A DNA stretch of 35,768 bases from assembly GCA_025201865.1 (NCBI GenBank), contig MU602736.1, positions 1 to 35,768 of the forward strand. The letters run 5' to 3'. Both the position numbers and the translations under genes were made by a program. The first letter of the stretch is position 1; every line of letters starts with the position of its first letter. Below, piece by piece: positions 10,576-18,378 of the stretch. The DNA is from Ramicandelaber brevisporus. Taxonomy: Eukaryota > Kickxellomycota > Ramicandelaberales > Ramicandelaberaceae. Below the pieces are notes generated by a model. It did no database searches, had not been told where the DNA came from, and worked only from the letters and a program-made list of their open reading frames with translations.

Positions 10576-11304
10576 ATGGCACGTCCTCTGAGCGATGACC
10601 AAGTGGCTAGCGAGATGAACAAGATGATCGCGTTCATCAAGCAAGAGGCCGTTGAAAAGGCTCGCGAAATCCGTGTCAAGGCCGACGAAGAGTACAATAT
10701 GGAGCTCGGCAAACTTGTTCGTTCCGAATCCGTCGCCATCGACAACGCCTTCAGCCGTAAAGTCAAGCAGGTTGACGTCCAGCGTCGTATCGAGCATTCA
10801 AACCTGGTGAACCGTGCCAAGCTGCAGGTGCTCGTGCGTCGTCAAGAGTTGCTGGACCAGCTGTTTGGAGACGCTCACAAGCAGCTCCAAACTATTTCGA
10901 CACAGAAGCCGGAAGTGTATGAGGAGGCCGTTAAGGGCTTGCTGCAGCAGGGCTTGCTACAGATGCTGGAGAGCCATGTCACGGTTGTTTGCCGTCCGCA
11001 GGATGTTGCATTGCTGCGAAAGATTGTTGACGGTGGCGACATTCAGGCGGAATACAGCAAAGCAACCGGCGGACGCGTTGTCAACATTTATATTGAGTCG
11101 GCCGATGGCGGTGCAGTGACAAAGAACGATCAGGCTGCCGCTGGCAAAGATACAGCTGGCGGACTTGTTTTGTTGGCTCAGAATGGACGTGTTCGTATCA
11201 ACAACACTCTCGGCGCACGTTTGGATCTCTTTAGTGAGTCTGCCCTGCCAGCTGTTCGCAACGCTCTCTTTGGACCTTCTCCCAATCGCAAGTTCTTTGA
11301 CTAA
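10576..11304 (+). CDS. VMA4: V-type proton ATPase subunit E
   Basis: This encodes 242 residues from an ATG at 10576, near the usual family length (about 226-233). Subunit E forms the peripheral stalk with subunit G that links the V1 and Vo sectors of the vacuolar proton pump. The N-terminus is the typical long charged helix (SDDQVASEMNKMIAFIKQEA, KAREIRVKADEEYNMELGKL), and the C-terminal domain has the family ending GGLVLLAQNGRVRINNTLGARLD. Just upstream are about 370 bp of leader and intergenic DNA after the HMG-box gene. An insertion-like stretch (SADGGAVTKNDQAAAGKD) lies before the C-terminal strand. AATAAA follows 46 bp after the stop. Confidence 0.95.
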   Translation: MARPLSDDQVASEMNKMIAFIKQEAVEKAREIRVKADEEYNMELGKLVRSESVAIDNAFSRKVKQVDVQRRIEHSNLVNRAKLQVLVRRQELLDQLFGDAHKQLQTISTQKPEVYEEAVKGLLQQGLLQMLESHVTVVCRPQDVALLRKIVDGGDIQAEYSKATGGRVVNIYIESADGGAVTKNDQAAAGKDTAGGLVLLAQNGRVRINNTLGARLDLFSESALPAVRNALFGPSPNRKFFD

Positions 11305-11349
11305 TTTACTAAACCAGGCTTTCTCTCATCTTCTTTAATTGTTTGTCCT

Positions 11350-11355
11350 AATAAA
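11350..11355 (+). terminator. Polyadenylation signal AATAAA of the V-ATPase E gene
   Basis: A canonical AATAAA lies 45 bp past the stop in an AT-rich stretch shared with the convergent gene ending at 11433. A second AATAAAG follows near 11369. Confidence 0.6.
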
Positions 11356-11432
11356 TATTTAAAAAGAATAATAAAGAGAGAAATAGCGCGTTATATATGT
11401 GAACTACAATGTAAAGTTAAGTAAAGTGTAAA

Positions 11433-14006
11433 CTAGTCATAACTTCTTTGATCACCAAACTTGATGTTGAGTGTATAGACAAGGCGATGATCAATCATTT
11501 GCAATACAGCCTTGATGCGAGAACGACCCTGGTGACCAGCCGTGGTATCCACAATGCGCATGTTGATGCTGCGGATTGATTCTACCATTTTCTCAATGAT
11601 CTTCTTGCTAGTAGTCATCTCGATATCACCAAGCAATGCAAAGTGCAGCAGACCAGCCAGTATAGAGACACGCTTTGAGCGCAGCTTATTGCCATCCTCA
11701 AAGATCTTGATATCAGTGAGCATAGTGGACAGCTCCGGCCACAGCTTGGCAATATCGCGTGGCGTGATGGAGAGACCGCTTCTACCAACCGGTGGGTCAT
11801 CGTCAAGAGCGATTGGATTGACTGCGGAAGCAAGAGGCGTGGCAGAGCGCGAGGAGCCAGATGCAGAGTTGGAGCGAGACAGCGAGGTGGTTGATGGCAC
11901 TGGCTCGGCACCCATTTTACAGCACATGTCCATGGCCCAGTACGTGGCCAGCATTCGAACAACACGCATGGCGCGGGTGTTCAGCAGCGGCATTCGGCAG
12001 AGCAGCTCCAGCTGATAGTTTGGATTGTTGAAAGCCAAGTCAGCCAGATCAGTGAGAATGCCTCTGTAGACTCGCATCCACAAATCATCAGGCACATTGT
12101 CCAGCAACATGGATATTGCGTGCTGAACCTGAGTGTGGGCCAGCTGAGCATCATTGTCCATCAGAATGCGTGCACAGAGAGTAATAATGCCTGGAACAGC
12201 GGTGGTGTATTCTCCAATTGGAATGAATGAGGCAGACGCAGCCAATAACTGCATGACAACCTGCAATCTAACTGGACTAAATGAGATACAGCGTGGATCA
12301 TATGGAGTATCATTTGATGGCTGGGATGCCATCTGTTTATTAGAGGTACTCTTCATACTGTAGCCCTCCTCGTATACATTCTGTGGAACACCCCAGCACT
12401 TGAACACCTCATTCAGACTTGGCGCAGTGATTGACCACAGTGGCTTCTCCAAGCTGCATGGATCATAAGCAACTGGGTTGAATGCCAACGCAAATCGCAA
12501 AGCTTCGCCTGCCAGACAGTTGATGCGAAGATTTGGATGGCGAGAAGCCAAACGCCACAGCCAGTGCGCAACCGAGCGAGTTAATTTCCAACCACGCCTC
12601 AATCTTCGACTAATACCTCCTTCTTGAACAAAGAATCTCTCCAGTGTCTTGCAATATGCATTGAATGACTGTACAGACTTGACAGCCTTATTGACAGTAT
12701 TATCACCAAACCGTTCCTGAAGCTGAGTGGAGAATGTATCTTTAGAGTCGACTCCGCGTAAAAACATTGCAGGAATTAGCTGTATGCTGAGAGGCTGTTG
12801 ATTTAATTCAAAGAATTTGCAATGCAATTCAATTCTCATTCCCATTGACGCTGTATCTGCAAGAACTCGTGCAAACACTTGTCTTTGAGAAAGCGAAATA
12901 CCATCACTGTTACTATTGCTATTGCTGCCACCAATATTACCATTAATATCATCTGCATCTGCCAGCATGTGATCTGTTAAAAATCCATCTTCGTTCCCAC
13001 TCATTATTGAAGTTGGATCTGATGATAGTAGCTGACCTTCTTTAAACTGCTGTTCAATGCGACCAAAGTTGAGACTGGTTGGTCCAGATGCCTTACTCCG
13101 TGCTTTGAGCATTCTTTGTAATTCGGCATCAGCGCGAGCAGCAGACTCTGTCATGACTGGTGATGGAGACCGCGAGCTTGAACGAATACTGATGGCAGAC
13201 TCTTTACTGCGATCACGAGTCAATCGAGGTTGCTTCAGTCCCTTCCCAGAAATATCAAACTCAACAATGCTGCTATCTCGACTACTGCCATTTGACGGTG
13301 TATCATCAAATGAACCATTGCGTTTGTGACCCTTCTTTGTAGCCACACTACCACTACCACCACCACCACCGCGGGCTGCCACTGATGCATTTTGTTTCAT
13401 CCTGGCTGCAATTGATGCCTTCAGCATTCTATCAACTGGATCATCTCCTTCACCTTCAGATTCGCTCATTCCATCGAAGCCAGTGGCCTTTCCACGACGC
13501 TTTGGCAGGCTCAGAGCTACTGTATCGCTATCATCGTTGTTATCACCATCGTCGCTGTTGTTATTATCATCGTCGCTATTGATGGACGCTTTTGAGGATG
13601 TCCGAGACAGTCCACCGCGCTTTGTAGGCACAGCTGTAGCAACTACAGACACAGATGGAGGCGGGACAGCCACCGGTCGAGGACGTGGACGGGTCGAGGT
13701 TTGCTCAGTGGACGAAATTGGCTGTGATGCTTTAACTGCGACTGGCTTTGGTCTCGGCCGTCTGCCACCATCTGCGGCAGCACCAGTACCACCAGCAGCA
13801 ATAGAAGGGGGAGGAGCACCCTGAGATGACATCAATGATGGTTGTGAAGAGCTCGGCTCGCTGATGCCGCTGTTGTCGCGTGATAAGGATGCCTGTTTAG
13901 CTGGAGTAGAGCTAGATGCTGACAGATCGCTCTTCTTGATCAAGAACCTGCTTAGCGTCGCTTCTTGCTTTGCAGGCTGGGAATCACCAGACTTCTTGGG
14001 TGGCAT
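11433..14006 (-). CDS. Probable SLF2/CANIN-domain (FAM178-like) genome-stability protein
   Basis: This encodes 857 residues from an ATG at 14006. The first ~370 residues are disordered, with Pro/Arg, Ser and Asp/Asn-rich parts, basic clusters (KKGHKRNG) and acidic runs. From about residue 375 to the end it is predicted to be all-helical, with segments such as RGWKLTRSVAHWLWRLASRH, VRLQVVMQLLAASASFIPIG and VQHAISMLLDNVPDDLWMRV. This layout resembles the SMC5/6-interacting CANIN (FAM178/SLF2) family, which recruits SMC5/6 to damaged DNA. Residues 15-22 (EATLSRFL) resemble a degenerate PCNA-binding box, fitting a replication or repair role. The family call is from pattern memory and is uncertain. 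It is divergent from the TRAPPC13 gene. Confidence 0.5.
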   Translation of the reverse strand: MPPKKSGDSQPAKQEATLSRFLIKKSDLSASSSTPAKQASLSRDNSGISEPSSSQPSLMSSQGAPPPSIAAGGTGAAADGGRRPRPKPVAVKASQPISSTEQTSTRPRPRPVAVPPPSVSVVATAVPTKRGGLSRTSSKASINSDDDNNNSDDGDNNDDSDTVALSLPKRRGKATGFDGMSESEGEGDDPVDRMLKASIAARMKQNASVAARGGGGGSGSVATKKGHKRNGSFDDTPSNGSSRDSSIVEFDISGKGLKQPRLTRDRSKESAISIRSSSRSPSPVMTESAARADAELQRMLKARSKASGPTSLNFGRIEQQFKEGQLLSSDPTSIMSGNEDGFLTDHMLADADDINGNIGGSNSNSNSDGISLSQRQVFARVLADTASMGMRIELHCKFFELNQQPLSIQLIPAMFLRGVDSKDTFSTQLQERFGDNTVNKAVKSVQSFNAYCKTLERFFVQEGGISRRLRRGWKLTRSVAHWLWRLASRHPNLRINCLAGEALRFALAFNPVAYDPCSLEKPLWSITAPSLNEVFKCWGVPQNVYEEGYSMKSTSNKQMASQPSNDTPYDPRCISFSPVRLQVVMQLLAASASFIPIGEYTTAVPGIITLCARILMDNDAQLAHTQVQHAISMLLDNVPDDLWMRVYRGILTDLADLAFNNPNYQLELLCRMPLLNTRAMRVVRMLATYWAMDMCCKMGAEPVPSTTSLSRSNSASGSSRSATPLASAVNPIALDDDPPVGRSGLSITPRDIAKLWPELSTMLTDIKIFEDGNKLRSKRVSILAGLLHFALLGDIEMTTSKKIIEKMVESIRSINMRIVDTTAGHQGRSRIKAVLQMIDHRLVYTLNIKFGDQRSYD

Positions 14007-14207
14007 TTGGCGTGAACGAGAGACACTGTACGGAGCTTCCTTGTTGTCGATCTACTTGCTGCTGCCGCTGCTGCTGCTGCTGCTGCGCCGTTTGAACAGA
14101 ATGAACAGAACCTGCTTTTGTTTGTTTTATTTTTTGCTGAAGGCTACTCTCCTTTGCGCTCCACGACGGCAATAACAACAACAGTAGCAACAAACCAACA
14201 CCACACG
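14007..14207. promoter_or_regulatory. Shared divergent promoter
   Basis: These 201 bp separate the SLF2-like (minus) and TRAPPC13 (plus) start codons and must hold both promoters. The region contains a CTG/CTGCCG triplet run (about 14059-14090) and an AACAACA-rich leader before the TRAPPC13 ATG. Confidence 0.6.
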
Positions 14208-15980
14208 ATGAATACCTCGCAATCCAGACCAAGCGGATCGCTCGTGCGCTCTGCGATGCACGGCTCACAGAGTATCAGCAGCACTCATCCTGGTGGTGTA
14301 CCTATCAATCCCCCATCGGCTGGATCAGTCTCTTCACCAGCTCCACCTCTCTGGCTCAAAGTCTTTCGCCTCTCCCGTCCTACTGGATACCGCCCAGGCA
14401 GCGCTTCTATTCCCCTTGATGATCCACTGACATTTGCAGCATTCGATGAACGAAGCAGGCAGCGACGCGAGTTGGGAGGCAGCTTTGTTGGCGATGCATC
14501 CGACGCCGCAGTAGCTTTAAACAGTCAAGGCAGCAGCGAAGCGATGGCGCTGCCCACAGAGTTTGGCACAGTGTATCTTGGCGAACAGCTCTCCATGCTA
14601 CTGTGTGCTGCAAATGAGTCTCCGAGCGAAGTGTTTTTGACATCTGCTCGCATCACTATCACGACGCCGTCTCAAAGAGTTGCTGTGTTGCGGGATACTG
14701 ATGCTCAGCCACCAAGCTCTCAACAGCAACAACAGCAACAACAGCAGACATCGTTTCAACCCGTCAAGATATCGGCGGGAAGTAGCCATGAGATTGTAGT
14801 TCATCATGAAGTCAAGGAGATTGGCACATATACTCTGACATGCGCATTCCAATCGGCCCTATCGCCAGAACATGGCGAGCGAACTGTGATGCGCAAGAAC
14901 ATTTACAACTTTACAGTGCGTAATCCACTCAATATGCGCACGAAGATTACATCCACTCCACACGGCGCCAATGTCTTGCTGGAGTTGCACATTCAGAATA
15001 TTATGGCAGAAAGCAACACAGCAATTTGCTTTGAGAGGATCAGATTTGAGCCAACAAAGAGCTTTGAATGTATTGATGTGGCGTCAAATGTGTTTGCAGA
15101 TGATAAGTTTACGTATGCTGGTGATTCTCGCCAATATCTATTCTACCTGACTCCATCTACCAAGTGGAAAGCAACCGCTGCACCTCAACAGCCTCAACAG
15201 CCTCCCACATCGCCCACATCGCCCACATCACCGACCCAGCCATCACAAACAGACCTGACACCCGAAGAAAAGATGGATAACTTGTTGACTAATCGAGACG
15301 CACCCGGCCTCGGTCGTATTGACATCGTTTGGCGCTCGTCCACTGGTAGTATCGGCAGACTGCAGACCGGCCTCTTGTCACGCCGTGTGCTCAGCTCTGC
15401 AGAACGTCCAGTGTATGAAGTCATCTCTGCCGAACTTGGTACTACATCTGGCGTTGTTCGAGTCAACCAGCCATTCACTGTCAACGTTCGGATACGATTT
15501 AACCGATCTCAACAAACAATAGCAGCAGGCGGCACCATTCCAAACGAAATTGTCATCGTGGGTGGTAGTGGCGCATCAGCATCATCGTCACTACCGCCAT
15601 CGTCTCCGTCGAAGGTTCCCGACCGAAATGGTGGCAACAGCAACAACAACAGCGCTGGCGAAGCAAGAGTCCCAACAGAATCGGCGATTCGGTGGGTAGG
15701 TCCCAACAAGAGATCCGCAATTTACAACCCTGCTGAGAAACTGTATTTTGCTCAGCTGAGTTTTGTTGGTCTAAATGTCGGTCATCATGTCGTTGGCGGC
15801 ATCACAATCACTTCGAAGGAAGTAACAACTTCAAAAGTGGCAACATCGCACGATGGCAGTGGTCTCGATGCTGGTGCTGCTGCTGTTACTGCTGGTGCTG
15901 TTACTGTTAGTGAAGCGGATACTTCATCAGAGAGTGTCCTCGTTGAGTACCTCACGGATGTAAATGTGCGCCGCAGTTAA
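14208..15980 (+). CDS. TRAPPC13: TRAPP complex subunit 13
   Basis: This encodes 590 residues from an ATG at 14208. TRAPPC13 (formerly DUF974) is a peripheral subunit of TRAPP complexes, which activate Rab GTPases in ER-Golgi traffic and autophagy. Family features include LWLKVFRLSRPT near the start, LPTEFGTVYLGEQLSMLLCA, then EIGTYTLTCAFQ, YNFTVRNPLNMRTK and LLELHIQNIM. The later Ig-like part has GRIDIVWRSSTGSIGRLQTG. The protein is longer than animal homologues (about 417 residues) because of low-complexity inserts: a polyglutamine run near residue 170, SPT repeats (TSPTSPTSPT) near residue 335, and a Ser/Asn loop near residue 460. The subunit is absent from Saccharomyces, which is consistent with a non-yeast fungus. 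Confidence 0.88.
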   Translation: MNTSQSRPSGSLVRSAMHGSQSISSTHPGGVPINPPSAGSVSSPAPPLWLKVFRLSRPTGYRPGSASIPLDDPLTFAAFDERSRQRRELGGSFVGDASDAAVALNSQGSSEAMALPTEFGTVYLGEQLSMLLCAANESPSEVFLTSARITITTPSQRVAVLRDTDAQPPSSQQQQQQQQQTSFQPVKISAGSSHEIVVHHEVKEIGTYTLTCAFQSALSPEHGERTVMRKNIYNFTVRNPLNMRTKITSTPHGANVLLELHIQNIMAESNTAICFERIRFEPTKSFECIDVASNVFADDKFTYAGDSRQYLFYLTPSTKWKATAAPQQPQQPPTSPTSPTSPTQPSQTDLTPEEKMDNLLTNRDAPGLGRIDIVWRSSTGSIGRLQTGLLSRRVLSSAERPVYEVISAELGTTSGVVRVNQPFTVNVRIRFNRSQQTIAAGGTIPNEIVIVGGSGASASSSLPPSSPSKVPDRNGGNSNNNSAGEARVPTESAIRWVGPNKRSAIYNPAEKLYFAQLSFVGLNVGHHVVGGITITSKEVTTSKVATSHDGSGLDAGAAAVTAGAVTVSEADTSSESVLVEYLTDVNVRRS

Positions 15981-16311
15981 GTCTCTCTTTTTGTCTTCAT
16001 TGAATACTTCTATTCCTGGATGTTTTGCTTTTTTGTTTTTTTGCTTTTTGTTTTGTGTTCAGTGAGTGTGGGAAACTTGACTCGATGGCGGCGGCAATGA
16101 GGAACGCTGTTACGTGTTAACTGAGGTGTATAAATAGGTGTGTCTGTTCGTGCATTCCACTTGTCTCACAATTGCCAAGTCAGCATTCAATTGTCATCTG
16201 CACACCAACCGCACTCTTCAAGCCCCACTCGAACACCATTGCTCAATATCCTACAGTATCCCCCCCATTCATCCGCTCATTCATATATTTGAAGAAGAAG
16301 AAAAAACAACG
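15981..16311 (+). promoter_or_regulatory. Intergenic region with promoter and leader of the Cys-rich protein gene
   Basis: T-rich 3' sequence of TRAPPC13 (TTTTTTGC runs near 16020-16050) passes into a promoter with a strong TATA box and a C/A-rich leader. Confidence 0.5.
16129..16136 (+). promoter_or_regulatory. TATA box
   Basis: TATAAATA lies 176 bp upstream of the ATG of the cysteine-rich secreted protein, implying a leader of about 150 nt. It is one of the clearest TATA boxes in the window. Confidence 0.6.
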
Positions 16312-16728
16312 ATGAAGTTCGCTGCTACTCTGCTTGCTTTCTCCCAATCCGCCATTGTTGTGCTTGCTGGTACTACCGTGCAGCCTGGCTTCCCGGTGTT
16401 CCCATGCCCAGCCAACTACGGTTCTTGCAACAAGTGCACCACCTGGTACAATGGATATGAGGCTCGCACTGTTGCCCTCACTCGCGAGGTGTGCGCCAAA
16501 CCATTCACATTGGAAGCCTGCCAGAAGGTGTATGGCGGTCCTGGCGGAAAGTGCGACGATGGCTGCAACCACTGCGGTTGCACTGAGACCACTGTCATCT
16601 CCACTTTGATGGCGTGCCAACCATATAACTATGCCCACTGCATTGCTAAGCACGGTAACACCAAGTTTGACTGCGATGATCACACCAAGTGTGTTTGCAC
16701 CAGCAGTGGCATAGGTTTCCTCTTTTAA
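16312..16728 (+). CDS. Small cysteine-rich secreted protein
   Basis: This encodes 138 residues from an ATG at 16312. The first ~19 residues form a signal peptide (MKFAATLLAFSQSAIVVLAG). The mature part has 14 cysteines, an even number suggesting seven disulfides, in groups CPANYGSCNKC, CDDGCNHCGC and CDDHTKCVC, with aromatic and Gly residues between. No transmembrane or GPI signal follows. I do not recognise the family. The size, secretion signal and cysteine density are those of fungal extracellular effectors, small adhesins or cell-wall proteins. The TATA box, C/A-rich leader and biased codons suggest strong or regulated expression. Confidence 0.8.
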   Translation: MKFAATLLAFSQSAIVVLAGTTVQPGFPVFPCPANYGSCNKCTTWYNGYEARTVALTREVCAKPFTLEACQKVYGGPGGKCDDGCNHCGCTETTVISTLMACQPYNYAHCIAKHGNTKFDCDDHTKCVCTSSGIGFLF

Positions 16729-16823
16729 CTCCCTTGTGTTTAACTCTTTTTTTAAGTAAACAAATCATCCTAAAGCTAGTTCACATTCATATCACGTTAA
16801 GAAGTTACTCTTTGCTCGGTTGA

Positions 16824-17414
16824 TTAATCGCCATTAGTATCGAGAATAATGGTGTGAGGTCCATCGTTCTGAATACTAACCGTAGTTTGCTCATCAAGAG
16901 AGCACGCATGAACTCGATCGGCTTTGTATCCAGTTTTCAATTTGCCGACAAACTGATTAAACAGCGACTGTGCTTCAGCTCTTTGTGCAGCTGCCTCAGA
17001 CGATGTCATGACTGGTTCTCCGCTGGCTCTGCTGACATCGAGACTAACCTGTGGAAGACATAAAATGCTTCCGTTCACATCCATTACACTCAGCTGCTTT
17101 GGTAGCTTCTTGCCGCTGACTGATGGTGTAGTTGATCCTGATGCAGAGGGAGTAGCCGATGGATCCTGAGACGGAGACTGTGATACTGACGGAGACGGCG
17201 ATGCTGATACAGATGGCGATGACGATGAAATGTTATTGCCACTGCCAGACCATTCACTGTCGAAGAAGAGCTTGAGATTAAGTATCTTCTTTGCAAGCTT
17301 GTCCATCTCGGCAAGAGTGACGCCAGGGGCCACTTCGGTAGCCACCACATAGCCGCGGCCGATCGCAAGAGTACCAGCTGTGGCTGCTCTCACCTTCTGG
17401 ATGATTACGCGCAT
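16824..17414 (-). CDS. DTD1: D-aminoacyl-tRNA deacylase
   Basis: This encodes 196 residues; I chose the ATG at 17414 because MRVIIQKVRAATAG is the family N-terminus. DTD hydrolyses D-amino acids (and Gly) mischarged on tRNA. Visible motifs are AKKILNLKLFFDSE (39-53), SVMDVNGSILCLPQ (109-122) and the Gly-cisPro motif in VSIQNDGPHTIIL (179-191). The usual catalytic-face motif SQFTLY is changed to PQVSLD (121-126), which is unusual. Residues 57-101 are an inserted Ser/Pro-rich loop (PSVSASPSPSVSQSPSQ and onward) absent from standard DTDs of about 150 residues. The frame is open through this insert, so it is probably coding rather than an intron. Confidence 0.85.
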   Translation of the reverse strand: MRVIIQKVRAATAGTLAIGRGYVVATEVAPGVTLAEMDKLAKKILNLKLFFDSEWSGSGNNISSSSPSVSASPSPSVSQSPSQDPSATPSASGSTTPSVSGKKLPKQLSVMDVNGSILCLPQVSLDVSRASGEPVMTSSEAAAQRAEAQSLFNQFVGKLKTGYKADRVHACSLDEQTTVSIQNDGPHTIILDTNGD

Positions 17415-17502
17415 CTCGCGGAAGATCAAGATGAAAAAAAAAAATGAGGAAAAAACCTGAGGGATAGATCTGCTCTGAGCATCGTCCGTTTGCAAATGTC
17501 GC

Positions 17503-17555
17503 ATCGTATCGTATCACATCACATCGTATCACATCGTATCGGATCTTATCACATC
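17503..17555 (+). repeat. ATCNN pentamer tandem repeat
   Basis: Ten consecutive pentamers of the form ATCGT or ATCAC (two variants, ATCGG and ATCTT, near the end) lie 90-140 bp upstream of the DTD start. This is a microsatellite within the DTD promoter, followed by a degenerate GAATGAAT tetramer stretch near 17580-17610. Confidence 0.85.
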
Positions 17556-17612
17556 TGGCATTGGTGGTAAGGAATGTATTGAAATGAATTAATGAACGAA
17601 TGAATGAATGAC

Positions 17613-18296
17613 CTATGCGGTGGATACAACGTAAGGAACATCTGTCCGTACCTCAGGCTCTTCCGGAGTGACTCCGATGGTTGTTCTCTTTGCTTTCCAC
17701 TTAGGAACCTCATGCTTGACTGGACCCATGTTCGACGCTGGCCACATGACATAGTCAACTCTTCCACTGATCAGTCCCATCGGAATTGGTCCCAGCTGGG
17801 TACTATCATAGTTATGGAATGATTCATCGCCTTCAACCCAGCAATGTCCTCTTGGAATCCACACCAACCCTGCGTCACTGGCCGCTTCAATCCCCACAAC
17901 ACTGCTCGTCAATCCCAATTTCCTGAACGCACCTGTCATAATCTCCATCTTATCATGTGCCATCTCCGATGTATATGGTCGCAACGGCTGTACCAAGTCA
18001 CCCGGCAATGCAATGATGCGCTTAACGAGCTGCTGGGATGGATTCGATGGATGTTTGAAGACTACTACATCACCGCGTCGATATGAGCCGTTCACGTTTG
18101 TTGCCCAGTGGTTGTACAGAACAATGTCGCGTTTTGTGCCGTTTTCGTTTGGATTCAGCGCGGGTTGCATCGAGCGGCCTTCAATAAAGCCAAAGGAACA
18201 GACGTGGTTCTTGACGAAGATCCCAACGGGGAGCCATAGAACTGCACTGGCTGCCCGACGAAGCCAGGGCGATCGCGATCCTGCTGCTGTTGCCAT
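17613..18296 (-). CDS. IMP2: Mitochondrial inner membrane protease subunit 2
   Basis: This encodes 227 residues from an ATG at 18296; a longer upstream open frame overlaps the divergent gene and is rejected. Imp2 is a type I signal peptidase-like serine/lysine protease that removes sorting signals from intermembrane-space proteins. The N-terminal membrane helix is about residues 15-36. The catalytic Ser42 lies in EGRSMQPALNP and the general base Lys92 in VKRIIALPGD, close to the yeast positions. The C-terminal signature is WVEGDESFHNYDSTQLGPIP. The segment between Lys92 and this signature is about 40 residues, longer than in compact homologues, and the tail after YVMWP is also extended. It shares an 82-bp divergent promoter with a mitochondrial PPR gene. 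Confidence 0.95.
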   Translation of the reverse strand: MATAAGSRSPWLRRAASAVLWLPVGIFVKNHVCSFGFIEGRSMQPALNPNENGTKRDIVLYNHWATNVNGSYRRGDVVVFKHPSNPSQQLVKRIIALPGDLVQPLRPYTSEMAHDKMEIMTGAFRKLGLTSSVVGIEAASDAGLVWIPRGHCWVEGDESFHNYDSTQLGPIPMGLISGRVDYVMWPASNMGPVKHEVPKWKAKRTTIGVTPEEPEVRTDVPYVVSTA

Positions 18297-18378
18297 CCGT
18301 ACTTTACGTGTGTGTGTGGTGTGTTTTTCTTTTTTGACCTTGAAATCTTTATTGTTTGTAGATTTTGCTGGCGACGAG
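18297..18378. promoter_or_regulatory. Shared promoter of IMP2 and the PPR gene
   Basis: Only 82 bp separate the two start codons, so the transcription signals must overlap. It contains a GTGTGTGTGG stretch and a T-rich tract. Confidence 0.6.
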
